From the NCBI GenBank assembly GCA_963844655.1, contig CAWJPA010000007.1, positions 186,001 through 250,000 of the forward strand: a stretch of 64,000 bases of DNA, written 5' to 3'. The notes beneath the pieces are model-generated. The model was not told where the DNA came from. It was given only the letters and a program-made list of their open reading frames with translations, and searched no databases. Within the stretch, counting starts at the first letter, position 1. Each line of letters starts with the position of its first letter. Both the position numbers and the translations under genes were made by a program. Below are positions 8,803 to 16,535 of the stretch, one piece after another. This DNA is from JASHPR01 sp963844655 (GTDB lineage Bacteria; Actinomycetota; Actinomycetes; Streptosporangiales; Streptosporangiaceae).

Positions 8803-9054
8803 CTATGACCCCTCCTGGACCCGGTAGATGTGATCGGCGAGCAGGCCGTGGGCCTCCCGATGCACGTCGGCCGCGGCCTGCGCGGACGGCGCCTCGACCA
8901 GGCAGAACACCCGGCCTTCTGTCTCGTCAACCCAGTACCTCAGGTACTGCACGTCGTGAGCCCCCTGCGCTTGCAGGTCCGCGAGATGGGCCTTGGCGAC
9001 GTCATCCATGGCCACGCCGCCGTCGATCCCGTGAACATCCATGAAAAGCGGCAC
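8803..9054 (-). CDS. DUF4242 family protein (SCO4226-like, possible nickel binding)
   Basis: 83-residue single-domain protein matching DUF4242, whose Streptomyces member SCO4226 is described as a nickel-binding ferredoxin-like dimer. Conserved features visible are the start PLFMDVHGI, a central QGAHDVQYLRYW, and GRVFCLVEAPS followed by DVHREAHG. Start is GTG 9054 with GGGGAGG about eight bases upstream. The secreted-protein gene begins at the next base after its stop, so both probably share one transcript and perhaps one metal-linked role. Confidence 0.84.
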   Translation of the reverse strand: MPLFMDVHGIDGGVAMDDVAKAHLADLQAQGAHDVQYLRYWVDETEGRVFCLVEAPSAQAAADVHREAHGLLADHIYRVQEGS

Positions 9055-9180
9055 TGTGGGCCTCCCCTCCGGTCGTCCGAACTTGTCGTCATGACCGTAG
9101 GCAGGCCAGGCAGGCCAGGCTCATCGGGAGAAGTGCCCGGCTTTGCCGGAGGCGATGCCTAAGTTTGGGCCGCGCGCTGC

Positions 9181-9921
9181 CTAGGCTGGCGCGCCGATGC
9201 CGAGACGGGTGGCCTCACGGGCCGCGGCCGACCGGGACGGTACGCCGATCTTGGACAGCACCGCGGAGACGTGATGGTGCACGGTCCGCTCGGAGATGAA
9301 CAGCCGACGGGAGATCTCGCGATCGGGCAGGCCCTCGGCCAGCAGCGCCAGCACCTCCTGCTCGCGCGCGGTCAGCCCGGCAGGCGCGGCCCGGGTGGCC
9401 GGGCGCGGCCCGCGCGGGATCGCCCGCATCCCGAGTGCCTTCATTCTCCGCCTGGCCACCGCGGCGGCACCGCGTGCGCCCAGGTGGTCGAGTGTGGCCA
9501 GGGCGGCTCGGAGATCGGTTTCGTCCGCCGATCCGAGCCGGGCCAGCGCCGCGTCGTACGGCCGGCCGAGGCCCTCCCAAGCCACGGCGGCGGCCTGCCG
9601 GTTGCCGGCCAGCTCCAGGGCGAAGGGCTCCGGGAGGTCGGGCGGGAGGGCGTCCGCGGCCTGCAGCCGGGCTACCCAGATGGCGAGTGCCCCGACGGCC
9701 CAGGGGTCGGCGTGCCCGGCCCCCCGGTCATAGGCCGACCGGATCTCGGCGAGCGCCAGGTCGGGCTGGTCGGACAGCCACCTCAGCTCCGCCCGCGCCG
9801 CCCGCGCCGGCGCAATCCACTGCGGATCACCCAAGGCCTCGGCCAGCGCGACCGCCTCGTCCAGCAGCTCCCAGGCCCCCGGCTCGCCGCGCCGCCCGCG
9901 GATAATGCCCAGGACCCGCAA
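9181..9921 (-). CDS. LuxR-type ATPase regulator, C-terminal half (frameshifted)
   Basis: C-terminal part of a large LuxR (LAL/MalT-like) regulator whose N-terminal part is the frame ending at 9827. It holds the last helical-repeat segment and a LuxR DNA-binding helix-turn-helix: LTAREQEVLALLAEGL, then REISRRLFISERTVHHHV. The homologous sequence continues upstream of the ATG at 9921 in this frame (…SPSNRLNPLRVLG) to about 9960, where it should join the other frame. Removing one base from the GGG/CCC run at 9960-9962 would fuse both into one protein of about 860 residues, the normal size. On its own this half would be a DNA-binding domain without its ATPase. Confidence 0.85.
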   Translation of the reverse strand: MRVLGIIRGRRGEPGAWELLDEAVALAEALGDPQWIAPARAARAELRWLSDQPDLALAEIRSAYDRGAGHADPWAVGALAIWVARLQAADALPPDLPEPFALELAGNRQAAAVAWEGLGRPYDAALARLGSADETDLRAALATLDHLGARGAAAVARRRMKALGMRAIPRGPRPATRAAPAGLTAREQEVLALLAEGLPDREISRRLFISERTVHHHVSAVLSKIGVPSRSAAAREATRLGIGAPA

Positions 9922-11770
9922 CGGGTTCAGCCGGTTTGATGGCGAGATGTCTAGGCCGGCCCAGCAGCTGCAGGCTGAGGTCTTCGGCCTCGGGCCAGCG
10001 CCCCAGCAGTAGCAGGGTGACGGCCTCGCCCCCCATGAGGCACAGGCTGTAGACGCCGATCTCGCGCCCTTCGCAGTACGCCATCCCCTCGGTGTAGCAG
10101 CGCTCTGCCTCGGAGAACCTGTTCAGCCGGATGGCCGCCTCCTGCAGGCTGCTGTACGCCCGCCCGGCCGCCTCCGGCAGATCGGCGTCCAGCGCGGTGC
10201 GCAGCGCCCGCTCGAGTGCTCCGGTCCCGTCGCGTCCGGCTTCCGACAGGCCGCAGCCGATCGCGTTCAGGGCATAGCTCACGACGTCTGGCCGACCCAG
10301 GCTCTCGCCCAGGGCCCGCGCCTTCTCGAGGACCTCGAGACCCTCATCGGTCCGCCCCTGGCCCAGGAATACGATGGCGTGGCTCGCGTAGGCCGAGGCC
10401 AGCTCCGGGCCGGGAGGCAGAGGTTCGAGGATCCGGACGGCTTCCTCGCTAGCCCGCGCGGACTCCTCGCCCCGGCACAGCCGCCAGAGCGCCGTGGACA
10501 GCAGACGCAGGTCCTGGCCGACGTGAAGATCGTCGCCGAGCCCCTGCCGAAGCCCCAGAGCGATGCGCAGCGCCTCCTCCGTTTCCTCCCAGCGGTCGAG
10601 CAGCGCGTATTCGGCGGCCACTCCCTCATGCAGGGCGGCCAGGGTCGCCACGTCATCAGCGTCGGCGAACCGCAGCGCGCGCTCGAACTGCGCCGCCGCT
10701 TCCCGGTGCGCGCCGAGTGCGCTCGAACGGCGGGCCGCTTCCTGGGCGTATCTGCGGACCGCCTTCTCATCACCGGCACCCTCGGCGTGATGCGCCAGAA
10801 CTGCGGGATCGGCGCCGCGCTCCTCCAGCGCGGCGAGCAGCCGCGCGTGCAGCTCGGTCTTACGGCGCGGCGCGATCCCTGCCGCCACCGCCATCCGGAC
10901 CAGTTCGTGCCGGAACCGCAGGTCGCTCCCGTCCGCGGTCAGGATCCCGCCCGTGAGCTGCTCATCCGCCGATGCGCCCGTGCCGGCCAGGGCCGACGAC
11001 AGCAGCGGCCGGTCCACCCGCACCCCGATAACCGCTGCGGCCTGCACCACCTCGCGCGGCCCCGGACCCAGCCGGGCCAGCCGGGCGCCCACCGCGTCGC
11101 GCACCGTCGGGGGCACCGAGGGCCACGCCGCCTCCAGGATCTCGCTGACGTAGAACGGATTGCCGCCGGTGATCCGGTGCAGCTCACGGGCGTCCACAAG
11201 CCGCGGCCCGGCCAGTTCCCTGACCGCGTCTTGCGACAGCGGCGGCAGTCCGATCCGCCGGGTGGAGCGCTGGGTCGCGAGATCACCCAGGACGAGGCGG
11301 AGTGGGTGATCGCCGCCCAGCTCGTCGTCGCGGTAGGTGACCAGCAGCAGCGTCTTCATCCGGCCCAGCCGCCGCCCCAGGAAGCTGAGCAGGTCGGTCG
11401 TGGCTTCGTCGGCCCAGTGCGCGTCCTCGATCACCGCCACGGTCAGGCTCGCGGGCGAATTGATCTCCGCCAGGAACGCGTCGAACAGCTGGTCCCGCGG
11501 CGCGCCCGCGCGGCAAAGATCGGAGAGTTCGGAGTCCAGCTGGGCGGCGATGTCGAACAGCGGGCCGAGCGGCCGCGGCGTCAGCAGGCCGTCACAGGCG
11601 CCCCAGAGCCACCGGGTCCGGTTCGTCTGCTGCTGGAACGCCTCGACCAGCGCGGTCTTGCCCATCCCCGACTCGCCAGACACCAGGACCAGCCGCCCGC
11701 TGCCCCGGCGGGCCTCATCGGCGTATTCGCCCAGCGTCTGCAGAAACGGCGCCCGCTCCAGCAGCTCCAC
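9827..11770 (-). CDS. LuxR-type ATPase regulator (LAL), N-terminal half (frameshifted)
   Basis: N-terminal AAA-type ATPase and tetratricopeptide-like helical region of a LAL transcription regulator. Walker A is GESGMGKTAL near residue 33, Walker B-like LTVAVIEDAHWADE follows, and the rest is a long Ala/Leu helical array typical of signal-sensing repeats. True homology stops around residue 605; the final residues (HLAIKPAEPVAG onward) are out-of-frame and Gly/Arg-rich. The DNA-binding domain lies in the next frame (9181-9921). Either the gene is inactivated, or one base was inserted during sequencing. Start MELLERAPFL matches the family start. Confidence 0.87.
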   Translation of the reverse strand: MELLERAPFLQTLGEYADEARRGSGRLVLVSGESGMGKTALVEAFQQQTNRTRWLWGACDGLLTPRPLGPLFDIAAQLDSELSDLCRAGAPRDQLFDAFLAEINSPASLTVAVIEDAHWADEATTDLLSFLGRRLGRMKTLLLVTYRDDELGGDHPLRLVLGDLATQRSTRRIGLPPLSQDAVRELAGPRLVDARELHRITGGNPFYVSEILEAAWPSVPPTVRDAVGARLARLGPGPREVVQAAAVIGVRVDRPLLSSALAGTGASADEQLTGGILTADGSDLRFRHELVRMAVAAGIAPRRKTELHARLLAALEERGADPAVLAHHAEGAGDEKAVRRYAQEAARRSSALGAHREAAAQFERALRFADADDVATLAALHEGVAAEYALLDRWEETEEALRIALGLRQGLGDDLHVGQDLRLLSTALWRLCRGEESARASEEAVRILEPLPPGPELASAYASHAIVFLGQGRTDEGLEVLEKARALGESLGRPDVVSYALNAIGCGLSEAGRDGTGALERALRTALDADLPEAAGRAYSSLQEAAIRLNRFSEAERCYTEGMAYCEGREIGVYSLCLMGGEAVTLLLLGRWPEAEDLSLQLLGRPRHLAIKPAEPVAGPGHYPRAARRAGGLGAAGRGGRAGRGLG

Positions 11771-11825
11771 GGCTCAACCCCCCAGATGCCCTTGCCACGA
11801 TTGTGGCCTGAGCCCGCGGGTTCTA

Positions 11826-12536
11826 TCAACCGGCGCCGTGCACGGCCAGGGTGGTCACGACCGCGGCGATCAGCGTCGCGGCCGCCGGGCTGGAGATCGC
11901 GATACGGGCCAGGCGCACCTGGTGGAAGGCCGCGGCCAGGCTGACCCGGGCGGCCTGGCCGAGCACGCCAGCGGCCACGGCCAGCAGCACCGGCTCCACT
12001 CGCGCCGGGAACGGCCAGACCTCGGTGATCGCCGCACCCAGGATCGGGCTCACGCACATCGCCGTCAGCCACAGCGCCACCTGGCGCCGCGAGGCGCGGC
12101 TGAGCAGGGTCCCCGCGGCCAGCCCCTCGGCGAGCGCGTGCACGATGAGCGCGGCTGCCACCATGACCGAGCTGGTGAGGGCCAGGGCCGCGCCCTCAAG
12201 CAGCCGGTGCACGGCGAGCGCGCCCGCGGTCCCGGCGCCCCCGGCCGCCTCCCGGTCGGCCTGGCAGACGCACCCCCGGCGCACCGCCAGGCCGGCCACG
12301 GCGAACGAGACGACCGCGGCCACCGGGACGACCCACAGGGAGATTCCCGCTTCCCGGGCCCCGCTCCAGGCGTCGGGCAGCAGGTGGACCCCGGCGATGA
12401 CCAGCAGCGCCCCGGCGGCCGCGCCGAAGCACAGCTCACGGCGGGCGGCCTGGCGGCGGGCCAGCCAGGCACCGGCCACAGTGGCGAGCCCGATCAGCAG
12501 CCCCCCGGCCAGAACCAGCACTGGGATCAGCCTCAT
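11826..12536 (-). CDS. ZIP-family-like metal transporter
   Basis: About 236-residue membrane protein with eight or so hydrophobic segments, resembling ZIP (zinc/iron permease) proteins. The two conserved amphipathic helices lining the metal path are recognisable as VHRLLEGAALALT and VHALAEGLAAGTLL, each with the His and Glu expected in the metal site; an earlier GVHLLPDAWSG is also typical. A Cys-containing loop (RRGCVCQAD) sits between helices, where ZIP proteins have a metal-binding loop. I chose ATG 12536 because GAGGAGG lies nine bases upstream; a longer start at 12557 is less likely. Direction (import or export) cannot be told. Confidence 0.82.
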   Translation of the reverse strand: MRLIPVLVLAGGLLIGLATVAGAWLARRQAARRELCFGAAAGALLVIAGVHLLPDAWSGAREAGISLWVVPVAAVVSFAVAGLAVRRGCVCQADREAAGGAGTAGALAVHRLLEGAALALTSSVMVAAALIVHALAEGLAAGTLLSRASRRQVALWLTAMCVSPILGAAITEVWPFPARVEPVLLAVAAGVLGQAARVSLAAAFHQVRLARIAISSPAAATLIAAVVTTLAVHGAG

Positions 12537-12572
12537 GCCAGGAACCTCCTCGATCACGCTAGAACGGCTCGG

Positions 12573-13319
12573 TCAGGAAGAAAAGGTGGGGTCGGCCTGC
12601 CGGATGCGCGTCGCGCGTCCCTTCGGCTCCTCCCACTCCTCCTGACGGCCCAGTGGGGTCAGGTCCAGCAGGGCGTAGGCACCGCCGCCGTCGGCCTGCT
12701 CGGTGCCGCGGGCGTAGGTGGAGTAGGTGTGGAAGACGGCGCCGGAATCCCTCAGGAAACTGCTGTAGCCCGGCATTTCGGTTGATTCCTCCTTGGCCCA
12801 GTCCGGGTCCTGCTCGGCGAGCTCGGCCTGGGTCCGGTAGTTGTAGACGACCGGGGCCACCGCGGCGTCCAGGGTGACGTGGAAGTCGTAGTTGAAGTCG
12901 CTGCCGTACGAGGAGTACCACGGGAAGGTCCACCCGCGGGACGCCGCGTAGGAGGCGACCTTGGCGTACGGGGCCCTGGAGACCGCGGCAAATGCGGTGT
13001 CGCGCACCTTCAAGTGCTCGGTCAGGGCGGGAGACCACTCATCCATGCCGGCCGTGCAGCCCGGGCAGGCGTTCTCCCACGCCGGGTCGTACATCAGGTG
13101 GTAGATGATCAGCTGGCTGCTGCCGCCGAACAGGTCCTCCAGGGTGGCCTTGCCGTCCTGGCCCTCGAAGACGTAGTCCTTGTCGATGCGCACCATCGGC
13201 AGCCGCCGCCGGTCGGCGTTCAGCGCATCGCGCTGCCGGGTTAGCTCCTTCTCCCGTACGAGCAACTGCTCACGTGCGGCCAGCCAGTCCTCGTGCGACA
13301 CGACCTCGGGCAGACTCAT
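12573..13319 (-). CDS. DUF899 family thioredoxin-like protein
   Basis: 248-residue member of the DUF899 family (thioredoxin-like fold, function not established). Family features visible are the start PEVVSHEDWLAARE, the coiled N-terminal helix, DKDYVFEGQDGKATL, and the segment NACPGCTAGMDEW with a CPGC pair at the place of a thioredoxin active site, then a WYSSYGSDFN segment. Start ATG 13319 has GGAGG five bases upstream and is preferred to 13370. It lies 36 bases upstream of the ZIP-like gene on the same strand, so the two may be cotranscribed. Confidence 0.9.
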   Translation of the reverse strand: MSLPEVVSHEDWLAAREQLLVREKELTRQRDALNADRRRLPMVRIDKDYVFEGQDGKATLEDLFGGSSQLIIYHLMYDPAWENACPGCTAGMDEWSPALTEHLKVRDTAFAAVSRAPYAKVASYAASRGWTFPWYSSYGSDFNYDFHVTLDAAVAPVVYNYRTQAELAEQDPDWAKEESTEMPGYSSFLRDSGAVFHTYSTYARGTEQADGGGAYALLDLTPLGRQEEWEEPKGRATRIRQADPTFSS

Positions 13320-13467
13320 CGCAACCTCCGTGTGATTGTTTGTCAGCCGGTTCCGGCTCGTCACCACCACGACGAACGGGAACCGGCGGAGATGGACACC
13401 TCCGCTGAATCAGACGGGCATATCTCCCGGAATTGATCGATACCTCCGGCAAATCCCGATCAAGACG

Positions 13468-13585
13468 CCCCGCCGAGCGATCCGTACCCGCCCAGCGATC
13501 CGCACCCCCGCCCAGCGATCCGCACCCCGCCAAGCGACCGGCGCATCTCTCCAAGCGACCGGCGCACCTCCCCAAGCCGCGGGGC
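13468..13585. repeat. Degenerate short tandem repeats (18-22 bp units)
   Basis: About six tandem units built on CGCCCAGCGATCCGCACC in the first half and CCAAGCGACCGGCGCATC in the second. Units vary in length and sequence and there is no spacer of unique sequence, so this is not a CRISPR. They fill most of the gap between the DUF899 gene and the promoter at 13586 and may be slippage products. Confidence 0.6.
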
Positions 13586-13609
13586 GTTTGGGAGAGATTG
13601 CCCGGGTAG
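13586..13609 (+). promoter_or_regulatory. SigB/SigF-type promoter candidate
   Basis: GTTT at 13586-13589, then exactly 14 bases, then GGGTAG at 13604-13609. This fits the stress-sigma consensus (GTTT, 14-17 bases, GGGTA) of actinobacterial SigB/SigF-type factors. The GTG start at 13620 is 10 bases further on, implying a very short leader. The same spacing occurs at 51511-51534 (minus) and 54397-54420. Confidence 0.65.
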
Positions 13610-13619
13610 TTTGGGGCCA

Positions 13620-14244
13620 GTGACCGTTAGCAGAGCTGGCTCCGTCGTGGAGCAGGAGCCGCGACGCCGCAACCCTGCCCCGCTCGTGATCGCCAGCCTG
13701 GTCACCAGCGGCTGTGCGCTCCTGTACGCCCTGTACCGCGTCTATTACGGCCTCGGCGGAACCGTCGGCATGATCGGCCGGCCGGTCCACCCGGCCGAGT
13801 TCCGGGCCATCAACCTCATCGGCGCGGCGCTGCTGCTGGCGGTCGCGGTGCTGCCAGCTGGCCTTGCTGCCGGCCTGGACGCGGCCGGGCCCGCGGCGTG
13901 TCCTGCTGGCCGTGTGCTGGGTGCTGGCGGTGGGCTTCGTCATGCACGCGCTGGTCCAGGACATACAGCGGGTGGCCAGCCTGGCCGGTGCGCTGCGCAT
14001 CCACTACCCGCCAGGACAGTGGGTGACGGTGAACCGGCAGCTGGCCGACGTCCAGGACCTGGCCTTCAACGAAACGTTCTTCCTGGCCGAGGGGCTTGGC
14101 TGGGGCGCCATCGCGTGGACCGTCCTCGGTCCCTCGCCGGCCCGGCGCCGGTGGACAGGCACCGCGCTTGCCGCCACGGCGGTGCTGACCGGTGTCGGGC
14201 TGCTCACCGCGTTCGGCGTCCTCGGACGGGTGATCATCTTTTGA
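13620..14244 (+). CDS. Small hypothetical membrane protein, frameshifted
   Basis: A four-helix membrane protein of about 207 residues read across one frame change. The first frame gives two helices (LVIASLVTSGCALLYALYR and INLIGAALLLAVAVLPAG), with conserved GGTVGMIGRPVHP between them. The second frame, from about 13864, gives two more (VLLAVCWVLAVGFVMHALV and the C-terminal VLTGVGLLTAFGVLG). The break is near 13855-13870 and corresponds to one extra base. It resembles the DUF3995-like small membrane proteins of actinomycetes, of unknown function. GTG 13620 is preferred over TTG 13611 because it lies downstream of the stress-type promoter's expected start point. It may be a pseudogene or contain a sequencing error. 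Confidence 0.65.
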
Positions 14245-14311
14245 CCGGGCGCAGGGCACCGGCCAGGGTTCTGAGTCCGTCGGGGCGGGCGCGGTGTGTT
14301 AGCACTGATTC

Positions 14312-15346
14312 ATGACGGACGAGCAGAACGGCGAGCAGGGTCAGGCGCCAGCGTTGGCCGGGGCTGGGTCCCAGGCGGCCCACGACCTGCTCGGCGCGGT
14401 GTCGGAGGCCGGCGGTACCGGCCAGTCCGAGAGCCTGACCACAGTTCTGGTCGCCTTCGTGGCCAATATCCTCATCGCCGTGGCCAAGTCGGTGGCCGCC
14501 GTGGTGACCGGATCGGCGTCGCTGCTCGCCGAGGCCGCGCACTCGTGGGCGGACGCTGGCAACGAGATTTTCCTGCTGTTCGCCGACCGGCGGTCCCGCC
14601 GCCCGGCCGACCGCACCCACCCGTTCGGCTATGGCCGGGACGCCTACGTGTGGTCGCTGTTCGCCGCGCTCGGGTTGTTTGTGGCCGGGGCGGCGGTGTC
14701 GGTGGTGCACGGCATCCAGGAGCTGATCACGCCGGAGCCTGCGGGGCATTTCGCCGTCGGCTACATCGTGCTCGCTATCTCGTTCGTGCTGGAGGGGATC
14801 TCGTTCCTGCAGTCCGTCCGGCAGGCTAAGCCGGAGGCCGAGTCGTTGCAGCGTGACCTCATCGAGCACGTCCTGGCCACCTCCGACCCGACGCTGCGGG
14901 CGGTGTTCGCCGAGGACTCCGCCGCTCTGATCGGCCTGGTCATCGCGGCCGCGGGCCTGGGCGTTCACGAGCTGACCGGGTCGCCCATTCCGGACGCGAT
15001 CGGGTCGATCATGATCGGTCTGCTGCTCGCCGTGGTCGCGATCGTCCTGATCAACCTCAACCGGCGGTTCCTCGTCGGCCAGGAGGCCGACCCCCGGGTG
15101 CGCGCGGCTGCCATCGAGGCGCTGATGGACCTGCCGGAGGTGGCCCGGGTGACCTACCTGCGGCTGGAGATCGTCGGGCCGCGCATGGTCTCGGTGATCG
15201 GTGACGTCGATCTGACTGGCGACGATACCGAATCGCACCTGGCCGTCCGGCTGCGGGCGCTCGAGGCGAAGATCAGCGCCTCACCCGCGGTGGCCGGCGC
15301 CGTGCTGAGCCTGTCGGCGCCCGATGAGCCGACGCTCAAGATCTGA
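14312..15346 (+). CDS. Cation diffusion facilitator (CDF) metal/proton exporter
   Basis: 344-residue membrane exporter of divalent cations. Residues 45-270 hold about six membrane helices with the CDF metal-site pattern: AHSWADAGNE (His and Asp of helix 2) and the later FAEDSAALIGL (Asp of helix 5). The loop after helix 2, RRPADRTHPFGYGRDAY, is typical. The cytoplasmic C-terminal domain (VARVTYLRLEIVGPRMV) is a ferredoxin-like dimerisation domain. Metal specificity (zinc, iron, manganese, cobalt) cannot be assigned by eye. It is alone on the plus strand, 26 bases before the Nudix gene. Confidence 0.93.
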   Translation: MTDEQNGEQGQAPALAGAGSQAAHDLLGAVSEAGGTGQSESLTTVLVAFVANILIAVAKSVAAVVTGSASLLAEAAHSWADAGNEIFLLFADRRSRRPADRTHPFGYGRDAYVWSLFAALGLFVAGAAVSVVHGIQELITPEPAGHFAVGYIVLAISFVLEGISFLQSVRQAKPEAESLQRDLIEHVLATSDPTLRAVFAEDSAALIGLVIAAAGLGVHELTGSPIPDAIGSIMIGLLLAVVAIVLINLNRRFLVGQEADPRVRAAAIEALMDLPEVARVTYLRLEIVGPRMVSVIGDVDLTGDDTESHLAVRLRALEAKISASPAVAGAVLSLSAPDEPTLKI

Positions 15347-15372
15347 CCGGCGGGGTCCGTAGGCTTGGTGCC

Positions 15373-15870
15373 ATGTCCAGCGCTGCGGAACTCCCGGACG
15401 GTGAACTCGAAGTCCTCCCGGCCATCCCCGCGTCGGCCGGAGCACTGATCTACGACAGCGCCGGGCGGCTGCTGATCCTCAAGCCGACGTACAAGTCGGG
15501 ATGGACGATTCCCGGCGGCGTCATGGAGGCCGACGGGGAGACGCCATGGCAGGCCTGCCAGCGGGAGGTGCGCGAGGAATGCGGGCTTGAGGTCCAATCC
15601 GGCCGCCTGGCCTGCGTGGACTTCCGCAAGCCCCGCCCGGGCCGGCCGGGCGGCATGCGGTTCCTGTTTGACTGCGGCGCGATGGACAGGGCCAGCCTGG
15701 ACGCGATCACGCTGCAGCCGGAGGAGATCTCCGAGCACCGGCTCGCCGACCTGAAGACGGCCCTCACCCTGCTCCGGGGCCCGGTCCGGCGGCGCGTGAA
15801 GGCCGCGTCCCGGGCGAACGGGTTCGTCTACCTGGAGGAAGGCCGCCCGGTGCCCGCGGTGGGCGGCTGA
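15373..15870 (+). CDS. Nudix hydrolase
   Basis: 165-residue pyrophosphohydrolase. The Nudix box (Gx5Ex7REUxEExGU) is complete: it starts at GGVMEADGE and ends REVREECGLEV, with all catalytic Glu residues present. Such enzymes cleave nucleoside diphosphates linked to another moiety; the substrate is not predictable here. The stop falls two bases before the stop of the convergent response-regulator gene, so expression of the two strands may interfere. Confidence 0.93.
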   Translation: MSSAAELPDGELEVLPAIPASAGALIYDSAGRLLILKPTYKSGWTIPGGVMEADGETPWQACQREVREECGLEVQSGRLACVDFRKPRPGRPGGMRFLFDCGAMDRASLDAITLQPEEISEHRLADLKTALTLLRGPVRRRVKAASRANGFVYLEEGRPVPAVGG

Positions 15871-15872
15871 TC

Positions 15873-16535
15873 TCAGGCCCAGCCGGGGCGGACCAGGCCG
15901 GCCTGGTAGGCGAACACCACCAGCTGGGCCCGGTCCCTCGCGTTCAGCTTGGTCATGGCCCGGGCCGCGTGGGTCTTCACCGTGGACGGGCTCACGTAGA
16001 TCTTGCGGGAGATCTCCTCGTTGGACAGCCCGGAGGCGATCAGCGCGACCACCTCGCGCTCCCGCGGGGTCAGGTCGTCCAGGCCGGCCAGGCTGCGCGC
16101 CTCGCGAGTGTGCGCGGCGAACTCGGCGATCAGGCGCCGGGTGACCGTCGGGGACAGCAGCGACTCACCGTCGGCCACCACCCGGACCGCCCGGATCAGC
16201 TCGGCGGCGTCGGTGTCCTTGACCAGGAACCCGGCAGCGCCGGCCCGCAGCCCTTCGAAGACGTACTCGTCCAGCTCAAAGGTGGTCAGGATCACGACGT
16301 GGACCGCGCTCAGGCCCTTGTCCGCGGCGATGCGCCTGGTCGCCTCGATGCCGTCGAGCCGCGGCATGCGGATGTCCATCAGCAGCACGTCCGGCGTGCG
16401 CCGGGCCGCGATCCGGACCGCCTCCTCGCCGTCGGCGGCCTCCCCGACCACCTCGATGTCGTCCTCGGCGTCGAGCAGCGCGGCGAACCCCGCCCGGACC
16501 AGTTCCTGATCGTCGGCCAGCGCGACCCGGATCAC
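15873..16535 (-). CDS. NarL/FixJ-type response regulator
   Basis: 220-residue regulator of a two-component system. The receiver domain (about 1-120) shows the acidic pair ALADDQELVRAGF, the phospho-acceptor Asp in LLMDIRMPRLDG, and the conserved Lys in FLVKDTDAAEL. A LuxR-type helix-turn-helix follows (LTPREREVVALIASGL, SNEEISRKIYVSPSTVKTH). Its ATG overlaps the stop of the sensor kinase gene (ATGA), so the pair is cotranscribed and translationally coupled. The likely target is the divergent ABC exporter operon at 18044, by analogy with similar arrangements; no operator was identified. Confidence 0.95.
   Translation of the reverse strand: MIRVALADDQELVRAGFAALLDAEDDIEVVGEAADGEEAVRIAARRTPDVLLMDIRMPRLDGIEATRRIAADKGLSAVHVVILTTFELDEYVFEGLRAGAAGFLVKDTDAAELIRAVRVVADGESLLSPTVTRRLIAEFAAHTREARSLAGLDDLTPREREVVALIASGLSNEEISRKIYVSPSTVKTHAARAMTKLNARDRAQLVVFAYQAGLVRPGWA

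Noticed and set aside
10379..11944. 521-residue plus-strand open frame
   Set aside because: Antisense of the LAL regulator, which has clear Walker and repeat motifs in its own frame.
13468..13585. CRISPR array
   Set aside because: Units are tandem, degenerate and lack unique spacers; no cas genes are nearby.
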